A stretch of 45,669 nucleotides of DNA from Syntrophus sp034006265. GTDB taxonomy: Bacteria; Desulfobacterota; Syntrophia; Syntrophales; Syntrophaceae. A program made the translations under genes and the position numbers. Under the pieces are notes generated by a model. That model was not told the DNA's origin. It did no database searches and was given only the letters and a program-made list of their open reading frames with translations. Positions 25,669-32,653 of this stretch are shown piece by piece. Each line of letters starts with the position of its first letter. Position 1 is the first letter of the stretch. Where the stretch lies: the NCBI GenBank assembly GCA_034006265.1, contig JAVETB010000015.1:1-45669 (forward strand), read 5' to 3'.

Positions 25669-25686
25669 ATAGAACAATCGTTCTAT
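25669..25686 (-). promoter_or_regulatory. LexA operator (SOS box)
   Basis: ATAGAACAATCGTTCTAT: 7-bp perfect arms around a 4-base centre, containing GAAC-N4-GTTC. It lies 10 bases upstream of the lexA start. The core matches the Bacillus-type SOS box rather than E. coli CTGT-N8-ACAG. I saw no second copy in the window. Confidence 0.8.
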
Positions 25687-25896
25687 TGTCAATAAAAATC
25701 TTCCCGGCGGTTGATCCTCTTCATCCAGCGCCGGCATCCTCACATCGAAAGGTGAGTCACCTTCTGAATATGATATTGCTTAATGAGCCATTTCTTCTTG
25801 ACTTCACCGTGCCATTCAGAGAAGATTTTTCCCGGATTATTGCTTTGCCCCGAGGGCACGTCATCCTCCAACTTAAAACGAGAAAGGAAACTGATC

Positions 25897-26742
25897 ATGT
25901 CTTATGTCATTATCGGTGTTCATGGACTCGCAAACAAACCGCCCTGGGAGAAGCATGCCCAGGATTGGATAGCGGCGATTGGGGAAGGATTACGAAGAAA
26001 CTGCTCCCTCGACATCCAGAAAATCGACTATATCCCGGTCCATTGGGCGCATCTTAATTACCCCGATCCGGTAAGCCTTGATCCCGAACCCTATGTCGCG
26101 ACCCCTTCAGACCAACCTATCAAGAAATACCGGGATGGCTTTCTGGACCATCTCAAAGGATATGTCTCTGATGTTCCGGGCGACGCGATCCAGAAGGCCA
26201 AGGAGTGGTTCGGGTTCGGCCTGGTTACCGAGGCCGTGCTGAGCAGGAAGCTGACGGACCTTGGCCTGTATTACAGCAGCCGTGAAAACCGCACCAAGCT
26301 GAGGGCATTGGTGAAAGACGCCATCGACGGCAGCAAGAACCGGCGAATCACCCTCATTGCGCACTCGATGGGATCCATCGTTGCTTATGATGCCCTCAGA
26401 GAGCTTGGAGACACCGATATGACGTATCGGGTCGATAATTTTGTCACGATCGGCTCCCCTCTCGGGCTTCCCACGGTTGCAGCGAGAATCGCCAAAGAAT
26501 GGAACATTCTCCGCACCCCCAGCGTCGTAAAGCGGTGGGTGAATTTGTCTGATCCGAGAGATCCCGTCGCCTTTGACGCCTGCCTCCGGAATGATTATGA
26601 GGCCAACGACCGGGGCGTCAGGGTTGAAGACGGCCTGATATTGAACAATTATCAGGGGCCGGACGGCAAAAAGAATTATCACAAGATCTATGGCTATCTG
26701 CGTTGTCCTGAAATGAGCGAACTGCTCCGCGGTATTCTCTGA
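25897..26742 (+). CDS. Alpha/beta hydrolase (lipase-like)
   Basis: 281 residues from ATG 25897, with an AAAGGAAA site upstream. IIGVHGLANKPPWEKHAQ at the N-terminus is the oxyanion-hole strand, and LIAHSMGSIVAYDALRELG holds the nucleophilic Ser in an A-H-S-M-G elbow. TIGSPLG follows the next strand, and LSDPRDPVAFD probably carries the acid residue. No signal peptide. This class of cytoplasmic lipase-like hydrolases has no assigned substrate. It sits divergent to lexA and upstream of the ThyX-like gene, with hairpins between. Confidence 0.8.
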   Translation: MSYVIIGVHGLANKPPWEKHAQDWIAAIGEGLRRNCSLDIQKIDYIPVHWAHLNYPDPVSLDPEPYVATPSDQPIKKYRDGFLDHLKGYVSDVPGDAIQKAKEWFGFGLVTEAVLSRKLTDLGLYYSSRENRTKLRALVKDAIDGSKNRRITLIAHSMGSIVAYDALRELGDTDMTYRVDNFVTIGSPLGLPTVAARIAKEWNILRTPSVVKRWVNLSDPRDPVAFDACLRNDYEANDRGVRVEDGLILNNYQGPDGKKNYHKIYGYLRCPEMSELLRGIL

Positions 26743-26761
26743 CAGCGCAACGATCCCGCCG

Positions 26762-26787
26762 GCGCGGTCCCTCCGAAGGGTCCGCGC
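26762..26787 (+). terminator. Stem-loop after the hydrolase gene
   Basis: GCGCGG-TCCCT and AGGGT-CCGCGC form an 11-bp stem with one mismatch and a CCGA loop, 20 bases after the hydrolase stop. There is no T-run, so it may be a weak terminator or an mRNA 3' stabiliser. Confidence 0.4.
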
Positions 26788-26889
26788 TTGATCAACGGAC
26801 GGGACGGCACCGGGATCATCCGAAACAATTTTCCATGGATTCAGCCTCAAGCCCGGCCGTTTGAACATGGAAAATCGCACAGAACCTCC

Positions 26890-26915
26890 CGACCATTCTT
26901 CGAGAGGAATGGTCG
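26890..26915 (+). promoter_or_regulatory. Perfect hairpin in the leader of the ThyX-like gene
   Basis: CGACCATTC pairs with GAATGGTCG around an 8-base loop, about 70 bases before the start codon. No T-run follows. It may be a leader structure; its role is unknown. Confidence 0.35.
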
Positions 26916-26985
26916 TAATCCCCTCTTGATTAAATTCGCGCACATGGATATCATGCCTGGGTTTTTTCTAATAGGAGCCCTTTTC

Positions 26986-28488
26986 ATGATGAAGATTCTT
27001 CTTGCCGGCTATAACCTGGATTACGAAACAATCCGGCAGCTGCAGGCTGCCCGGCCTGATCTGCGCAATCTGACCCCCGAAACCCTTTCCGCGGCCTATG
27101 CCCGCATAAGCCGCGATCCCCGCCCTGTTCAGGAGCTGCGGGCCCTTGCCCGGGAGGCGGTCGAAAAGGCCCGGCAGTCCAACCAGACCATCGTCTTCGG
27201 CCTTGGACACAGCTCCATTGCTGAACATGCCGTTTTCAACATCGATATTCTGGGGATTTCCCGGCTGGCGGTGGAGGAAATCGAAAAATGCCGTCTCTGT
27301 TCCTACACAGAGAAGTCCCAGCGCTACATCCTGCTGGCCGACGATGTCGTGATTCCCGAAGAGGTCCGGGAGGCGGGGCTGGAAGAGACCTTCCGGGAAA
27401 TGATCGGGGAACAGAACGCTCTCTATCACGCCCTGTATGAAAAGCTTTTGCCTTACGTCCTGGAAAAGCATCAGGAAATGGCCGCCCTTCCGGCGAACCG
27501 GGCTATCCTGGAGGGATGGGCCAAGGAAGACGCCCGCTACATCGTCTCTCTGGCAACGGAGGCTCAGCTGGGGATGACCCTCAACACCCGGAATCTCGAA
27601 CTCATGCTGCGACGGCTGGCCGCCCAACCCTTAAAGGAGTGCCGAACCATCAGCCGGCAGCTTTACGAACGGACCTTTGAGGTTGCGCCGTCCCTCATCC
27701 GCTATACCGACGCCACCCCCTTCGACCGGGACACCCGGCCGGCTCTGCGCAGGGCAGGCGAAGCCCTGTCGGCCCGATATGCCGACGGGGAAGATCCGCA
27801 GTTTGGTGAAGGCGGGGAAGAAGGCCGGCAAATGGGCCGCGTCCGCCTGATCGAGGCCGCACCGGACGCCGATGAGCGTATCCTGGCGGCGCTGCTTCAT
27901 TCCTCGTCGTCCCTCTCCCTCCACCGATGCCGGACCCTGGTACGCCGGATGAGCCCCACCGAAAAAACGGGCCTCCTGAAGGAGGCCATCCGCTTCCTAT
28001 CGGAGCATGATGCGGTTCTGAGGGAGTTTGAATATGCGGACCTGACCTTTGAGCTGACCCTTTCGGCAAGCTGCTTCGCCCAGCTCAAACGGCACCGGAT
28101 GGCCACCCTCACCGTTCAGGATTACCATCCCGATCTCGGGGTCACGATTCCCGACGCCATTGTGGAAACCGGCATGGAACCGGCCTTTCGGGAGGTCATT
28201 GCCCGGACGGAGGCGGTCTATCAGCGGATCGCCTCAACGGCTCCGGAAGCCGCCGCCTACATCCTTACCAACGCACACCGCCGCCGGGCCCTCCTCAAGG
28301 TCAATGCCCGGGAGCTCTACCACATGGCCCGCCTGCGGGCCGACGCCCATGCCCAGTGGGACATCCGCCGGCTCGTGAACGATATGCTCGTTCTTGCCCG
28401 GAAGGTCATGCCCCTCACCCTGATGCTGGCTACCGGCAAGGACGGCTTTCGGGAGGCGCACCGGGCCCTGTTCCCGTCCAGGGAATAA
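26986..28488 (+). CDS. Tandem-domain ThyX-like protein (FAD-dependent thymidylate synthase family)
   Basis: 500 residues, about twice a normal ThyX, with two ThyX-like halves. Half 1 (about 1-245) has GHSSIAEHAVFNIDILGISR and SYTEKSQRY (Ser111-Tyr114) but lacks the RHR triad (EKCRLC instead). Half 2 (about 295-500) has LKRHRMATLTVQDYHPDLG (RHR at 369-371) and VNARELYHMARLRADAHAQW but lacks the SxRY part. ThyX methylates dUMP with methylene-THF and FAD; its sites form between subunits, so the halves may complement one another, or the protein may have another job. ATG 26986 has AGGAG 8 bases upstream. Family assignment is confident, activity is not. Confidence 0.85.
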   Translation: MMKILLAGYNLDYETIRQLQAARPDLRNLTPETLSAAYARISRDPRPVQELRALAREAVEKARQSNQTIVFGLGHSSIAEHAVFNIDILGISRLAVEEIEKCRLCSYTEKSQRYILLADDVVIPEEVREAGLEETFREMIGEQNALYHALYEKLLPYVLEKHQEMAALPANRAILEGWAKEDARYIVSLATEAQLGMTLNTRNLELMLRRLAAQPLKECRTISRQLYERTFEVAPSLIRYTDATPFDRDTRPALRRAGEALSARYADGEDPQFGEGGEEGRQMGRVRLIEAAPDADERILAALLHSSSSLSLHRCRTLVRRMSPTEKTGLLKEAIRFLSEHDAVLREFEYADLTFELTLSASCFAQLKRHRMATLTVQDYHPDLGVTIPDAIVETGMEPAFREVIARTEAVYQRIASTAPEAAAYILTNAHRRRALLKVNARELYHMARLRADAHAQWDIRRLVNDMLVLARKVMPLTLMLATGKDGFREAHRALFPSRE

Positions 28489-28557
28489 CGAACGGGAAAG
28501 ATAGAAGGTGCAGGGGTTTCGGATGATGCCGCCCTGTCGGGCATCGGCACAGTCCGT

Positions 28558-29148
28558 TTAAATTCCCTGCTTCTCGTATTCCTTGCGCAGCCGCTCCAGT
28601 CCCTTGCGGTATCTTTCGCCATCGCCGTACTTGAAAAATCGGGGATGGCGGTCGTGAGCAGCCATGATCCGGCGGGCATGTTTGATGGGACACCAGTACT
28701 GTTCCGTGCGGGCGGCAACCTCCCGGAAATAGGCGGCCAGGCCGTCGGCATAGGAGCAGTAGAATCAGTTGAACTTCTCAATGGCGTTGGGATAGGGAAA
28801 ATCCACACGGTCAAAGACGAGATAATCGGATCGTTTAGTTTTGGAAATGCCGTACACGGGAAAACAGATGCCCTGGTACACAAAAACCAGCAGATCCAGC
28901 AGCACGAACACGATAAAGCCGGAATAGATCACCGGAGCCGTCAGGATGTTGAGCAGCCGCGCTTCGATCAGGAAACGGACCTCACCCTGTTTGAAACGGC
29001 GCGGCTGGAGGGCCACCTCTTCACTGAGGCGGAAGCACTTCCTGTCGATGCGGGTCAGTAGATCTTCCCGTTTTCTCTGAAACTCAATCTCCATTTCCTC
29101 TTCAAGTTCCTTGATCTTGACGATCAGTTCATCGATCCGATGCGTCAT
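28558..29148 (-). CDS. Membrane protein with in-frame TGA at a Cys position: candidate selenoprotein
   Basis: From ATG 29148 (AAGGAG 6 bases upstream) 127 codons are followed by TGA (28767-28765) and then 68 more open codons to TAA at 28558. The N-terminus is a coiled coil, then a membrane stretch (residues 70-100). After the TGA comes FYCSYADGLAAYF, then ARTEQYWCPIKHARR, then a charged tail. I recall the C-terminal half as conserved in bacterial proteins of this type, with Cys in an NCxYC motif at the TGA position, giving UxxC here (Sec128, Cys131). A GC-rich hairpin (CGGC-CUG-GCCG) starts about 20 bases after the TGA, but I cannot confirm a SECIS. If Sec is not inserted, the protein is truncated. 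Downstream of a DUF488 gene. Function unknown. Confidence 0.7.
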
Positions 29149-29185
29149 TGCCGTCTCCTTGTTTTCCCAGGGAACCTGACAGCGT

Positions 29186-29545
29186 TCAGGGCTGGGTCCG
29201 ATCCGATTCCAGATATTCTTTCAGGACAACGGCATTGTTGTGCTCCGGGTCCATGGCACCGTACACGAGCGTGATCGTGCCATGGCAAGCATTCTTCCGA
29301 AGTTCTTCAACGACTTCGGGCTTATGGTCGAGTTCCAGGGCATAGCGGTCGCGGAACCCGATCCATTTTTCCGGATCATGGCCGAACCATTTCCGGAGAG
29401 CGTCACTGGGGGCAATCTCCTTGAGCCACAGATCGATCCCGGCCGAGCTCCTGGACACGCCGCGTGGCCAGAGCCGGTCCACAAGAACCCGCAACCCGTC
29501 TTCTTCCTGCGGGGCTTCATAAGCCCTTCTCAGCTTGATGTTCAT
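29186..29545 (-). CDS. DUF488 (YeaO-like) family protein
   Basis: 119 residues. DGLRVLVDRLWPRGVSR near the N-terminus and WFGHDPEKWIGFRDRYALEL in the middle are the family hallmarks; TLVYGAMDPEHNNAVVLKEY closes the domain. No catalytic function is established for the family. GAGG lies 4 bases before ATG 29545. It ends 37 bp before the candidate selenoprotein and follows two sulfur-transporter genes, so it may belong to one transcript with them, though the 190-bp gap upstream could hold a promoter. Confidence 0.9.
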   Translation of the reverse strand: MNIKLRRAYEAPQEEDGLRVLVDRLWPRGVSRSSAGIDLWLKEIAPSDALRKWFGHDPEKWIGFRDRYALELDHKPEVVEELRKNACHGTITLVYGAMDPEHNNAVVLKEYLESDRTQP

Positions 29546-29736
29546 AGAGCCTCAACCCAACCAGTCAGCACTTTCCTTGAAGACCGGCAGGGGTTTCCCC
29601 GCCGGATCAGACGAGTTTTTCTCTCAGAGGGTACTCTCTTTCCAGTCAAAGATTACGGTCACCGTTTTCTTACTTTTCCTTACAAATAAACCCGGTCCTA
29701 TTCGACATCTCCGCCGCGTTGTCTCGCCATTGCCCG

Positions 29737-30267
29737 TCACAGCCCTTTCTTTTCGAACCAGGCGAACAGGGAAATCGTGGCCGCCCAGAACAGGGCAATG
29801 ATGACCCATGGCGAAAGGCCCGTCACTTCCGGAAGGCCGATCTTGCCGAAGTTCTTCCACGCCAGAACGGTGGATTTGAAAAGGGGGTAGAGCTCTGCAT
29901 AGAGAGCCGCCCCAGCCACCATCCCCAGGGCGGCAAACAGGGCATGCCAGCGTCCTTCTCCCAGCGCACCGATGGATGTGCCGGGGCAGAAGCCCATAAT
30001 GGCCCACCCAGCGCCGAACAGGGATCCCCCCGCCACCACGGCGCCGACATTCATGGCTTTATGGCTCAAGGTGATGATTCCCGCACTTGAGAGCAGGTTA
30101 ATCCCCACCATGCCGACGAGAATCGACGAAAGCATGAATTTGAAGATGGTCATATCCTTGAGCATCAGGGCACCGAGCTGCTTTTCGAATCGCAGAACGC
30201 GACCCTTCTGCAGAAGAAACCCGAAGACCACACCCGTAATCAGGCCCAGTATCTGTTCCGTGCTCAT
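29737..30267 (-). CDS. YeeE/YedE (DUF395) half-size sulfur transporter, second gene
   Basis: 176 residues with four or five hydrophobic helices. GWAIMGFCPGTSIGALGEGR carries the conserved Cys motif of the YeeE/YedE family, whose E. coli member YeeE (TsuA) imports thiosulfate. MSTEQILGLITGVVFGFLLQ sets the start at ATG 30267, which overlaps the stop of the preceding half gene as ATGA. Two half-size genes probably form one inner-membrane transporter. The cargo (thiosulfate, sulfide-level sulfur or selenium compounds) cannot be read. Confidence 0.88.
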   Translation of the reverse strand: MSTEQILGLITGVVFGFLLQKGRVLRFEKQLGALMLKDMTIFKFMLSSILVGMVGINLLSSAGIITLSHKAMNVGAVVAGGSLFGAGWAIMGFCPGTSIGALGEGRWHALFAALGMVAGAALYAELYPLFKSTVLAWKNFGKIGLPEVTGLSPWVIIALFWAATISLFAWFEKKGL

Positions 30268-30806
30268 GACGCCCTCCTTCCATAGACAATGGCCGCAACA
30301 ATGGCACCCACGCTGAAAAACACCGCCAGCGCCACAAAGGAACTCACTGACAGCTGCATCATGCCGCTGAGCCCATGGCCGCTGGGGCAGCCGTCCGCCA
30401 TCCGGGCGCCTACCATGGCGACGATGCCTCCGAGGAAGGCTCCGGCCGCCCTTTTGCCGACGGACGGCCCGAACCGCTTTTTCCACACCGGGGGAACACC
30501 TTCCAGTTTAAAGCTCCTGTCCGAGAGGGACGAGGCCAACGCTCCCAGGAAAATGCCGCAAACCAGCATGAATTGCCAATCAACGCGCACCTTTTCCTTT
30601 TTGAAGTACTCGTTCGCCGCCACGTGCTCTCCGGCAACCGTCCGCTCCAGAAGGCCGGCGGCACGGACGAATGTCGTTGAGGCTCCCAGATAGGTGCTCT
30701 TCCCCAGCAGAGAGGTCGTCGCCCACACGGAGACGACGGCCAGGAGCCCCAGCAGGGCCCCGGCGAGGTAAGGGCTCCATCCTCCATCCTTTGTTTTTCT
30801 TTTCAT
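30264..30806 (-). CDS. YeeE/YedE (DUF395) half-size sulfur transporter, first gene
   Basis: 180 residues, hydrophobic helices and the diagnostic GARMADGCPSGHGLSGMMQL with its conserved Cys. ATG 30806 has GGAG 8 bases upstream; that site and the start lie within the 3' end of the HgcB remnant. A soluble segment (about residues 45-75, ERTVAGEHVAANEYFKKEK) lies between the first and second helices. Co-translated with the second half gene. The direct link to an HgcA-like gene upstream is unusual and suggests sulfur supply tied to corrinoid chemistry, or simply operon fusion after loss of hgcB. Confidence 0.88.
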   Translation of the reverse strand: MKRKTKDGGWSPYLAGALLGLLAVVSVWATTSLLGKSTYLGASTTFVRAAGLLERTVAGEHVAANEYFKKEKVRVDWQFMLVCGIFLGALASSLSDRSFKLEGVPPVWKKRFGPSVGKRAAGAFLGGIVAMVGARMADGCPSGHGLSGMMQLSVSSFVALAVFFSVGAIVAAIVYGRRAS

Positions 30807-30958
30807 CACGCGATCTCCTTTCTTTCAGAAAGATTCCACGGGGACTGCCAAGGCAATCCTTTCAAGATGTTCCTGCAGCCGATGCAAGTTTCCCGGTCCA
30901 GATGCAGAGTTCCAACATGTTCCACGTAGAACAGAGTTCCCATCGTGCATTTTAGCAT
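30806..30958 (-). pseudogene. hgcB: Truncated hgcB remnant
   Basis: The frame starting at ATG 30958 encodes FYVEHVGTLHLDRETCIGC, which aligns with the HgcB N-terminus (compare SYLRNVSTLELYAEKCIGC of the intact copy at 42702-42992). After CIGC the sequence turns into unrelated RNILKGLPWQSPWN and stops at the yedE start. Only two of eight cluster cysteines remain and the conserved Cys73 and C-terminal Cys pair are gone. It sits 23 bp after the HgcA-like gene, where hgcB belongs. It cannot bind two Fe-S clusters and is most likely a deletion remnant. Confidence 0.75.
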
Positions 30959-30981
30959 TCCTGTAAGCTGCTTGACATTCC

Positions 30982-32136
30982 TCACAGGATCCGGAGCGTC
31001 TTCGCGACAATCCAGAGCGCCAGACCCGCCAGCCCTCCGGCGATCTGCAGGGGAAGAGCCAGGCACATTTCCTTGCGCACCCCGGACAGGAAGGTAATGG
31101 GCGTAGAACCGGTAAATCGCATGGCCAGGAAGGAGGAAACGGCAGGCACAAGAAAGAGAACGGAAAAAGACTCCAGAACCCGCGGCAGAGATAAGGGGGA
31201 GGTCAGCCGGGAGTTGAGCAGAAACAGGACGATGATCCAGGCGGGGCACAGCCCTTTGGCGGAAAACGTCCGGCCCGGCAACCACGGGAAAAGCGCCGGA
31301 GTGACCGTCGTCCCGGCAAAAAATGCCCCCAGCAGGGCATAGACCATAAAGAGTCCTGAATCGAGGGCAAGGGCCGTCTTCCATCCGGATTCTGCGTCTA
31401 TCCCGGCGGCAAGCAGGAAAAAAAGACAGAGCGGGATCAAAAGCTTCAAGCTGGAAATCCATTCCATGGGAAGAAGAGCGATCCGGTCCCGAAGGGAAAA
31501 GGTCTTTCTCCGCATGGCCTCCGTCGCCTTCATCCCGGCATCCAGGTATGCGGGAAGGTCGCGCGCCTCCACCGCGCCATAGGAAACGGTAAAGCCGGTC
31601 CGGCTTCGAACCTCGTGGGCGGCCACATCTGGGGCTGCAAGCTGCGGCAGGATCAGCCGCCGATGCTTCACCACCTGTCCCAGCCCGCTGGACTGCAGGC
31701 GAAGGACCAGCTCCTCCGTCCCGCCCCCCCCTTTCGCGGGGGCACACCAGACATTCACCCCTTTCGTGTCGAGAACAAGAATCCAGGCGGACCTGCCGGA
31801 AAGGGCTTCCCTCAGACGGTCAAAGCTCGCTTTATAGTTTGCCGAAACCACCACAGGGGACGCTTCGTCCGGACTGCCCAAGGCGTAGAGACCCGGATCA
31901 AGAGAGTACTTCCTCCAGCCGATTCCAAAGCGGAACTTGAGGCTGCCGATCAGATCCTGGCGGGACAGACGGGCCTCCACGACGGGAACAGCACCGATGG
32001 GTGTGTGCAGTAAACCCCGGACGAAAGATTGATGAAGGCCGGGAAGATCCGATGAAGCCCCAAAACCCCCTTCGTCGCCGGCGGTCTTCGACGAGATCCT
32101 GGAAAAGATCCTCCGGCTCTGCTGTTCCGACGGCAT
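30982..32136 (-). CDS. hgcA: HgcA-like corrinoid membrane protein with altered cap-helix motif
   Basis: 384 residues. The N-terminal corrinoid domain shows GSLKFRFGIGWRKYSLDPGL, SPVVVSANYKASFD and VLDTKGVNVWCAPAK (Cys131). Then VKHRRLILPQLAAPDVAAHE, ARDLPAYLDAGMKATEAMRR and five C-terminal membrane helices follow, the HgcA architecture. HgcA methylates Hg(II) through a Co-carbon corrinoid with Cys ligation. The canonical motif is N(V/I)WCA(A/G)GK; here it reads NVWCAPAK, with Pro-Ala replacing (A/G)-Gly, followed by GGGGT instead of the usual GTFGT. The Cys stays, so B12 binding is plausible but methylation is doubtful. The adjacent hgcB is truncated. Start ATG 32136 has GGGGG 7 bases upstream. 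Confidence 0.85.
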   Translation of the reverse strand: MPSEQQSRRIFSRISSKTAGDEGGFGASSDLPGLHQSFVRGLLHTPIGAVPVVEARLSRQDLIGSLKFRFGIGWRKYSLDPGLYALGSPDEASPVVVSANYKASFDRLREALSGRSAWILVLDTKGVNVWCAPAKGGGGTEELVLRLQSSGLGQVVKHRRLILPQLAAPDVAAHEVRSRTGFTVSYGAVEARDLPAYLDAGMKATEAMRRKTFSLRDRIALLPMEWISSLKLLIPLCLFFLLAAGIDAESGWKTALALDSGLFMVYALLGAFFAGTTVTPALFPWLPGRTFSAKGLCPAWIIVLFLLNSRLTSPLSLPRVLESFSVLFLVPAVSSFLAMRFTGSTPITFLSGVRKEMCLALPLQIAGGLAGLALWIVAKTLRIL

Positions 32137-32653
32137 AACATGACCCCCGAATCGACGGAAACCTTTCCGTTTTTTTGTCTTTTTGAATCATCTCCGATAA
32201 TCACTATAAACGAATTTCCATCTCAACAAAACTTAAATTTATAATTCAAAAGTTATTTTAAGGAGATAGAGGCTTTATTTGTTCACGAGCCGGAACCTGC
32301 GGCCTTACCCGCATTTTTCGTTCCCCGCTGCCTGCCGCCGGAACATACCGCCCTGAATACGGCCAAACCTGCCGACCGGAGAGGACCTTTCTCCGCCCCC
32401 CTCCTCTGCAGGCTGAGGGCTTTGCCGGAAAAAGGCATCCTTTTACCTGGTCTCTTTTTTAATCTTGAATGATGACAGGGCATATGCCATACTCCATTAC
32501 CTCATTAAAGTTGATTTTGTCTGGATCAGGCTGATAACGGCCCCCTCGTTTGGACTTGAAGTGAGCGCAAGCCGGAGCCGTCGACTTGCCTTCGTATCAG
32601 TTTATATGTAGTTCTATGACCGCATTGCTCACCTGACATTTAAGGATGGTATT
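32137..32653. other. Intergenic region between divergent hgcA-like and hybrid kinase genes
   Basis: 517 bp. 32190-32275 is very AT-rich and probably holds promoters; 32280-32460 is GC-rich without convincing ORFs. A good ribosome-binding-like site (AAGGAGATAG near 32262) is not followed by a start codon. I see no RNA gene here. Confidence 0.4.

Noticed and set aside
32283..32483. 66-codon minus-strand frame upstream of the hgcA-like gene
   Set aside because: Arg/Ser/Gly-rich, no recognisable motif, poor start context; it looks like random GC-rich sequence.
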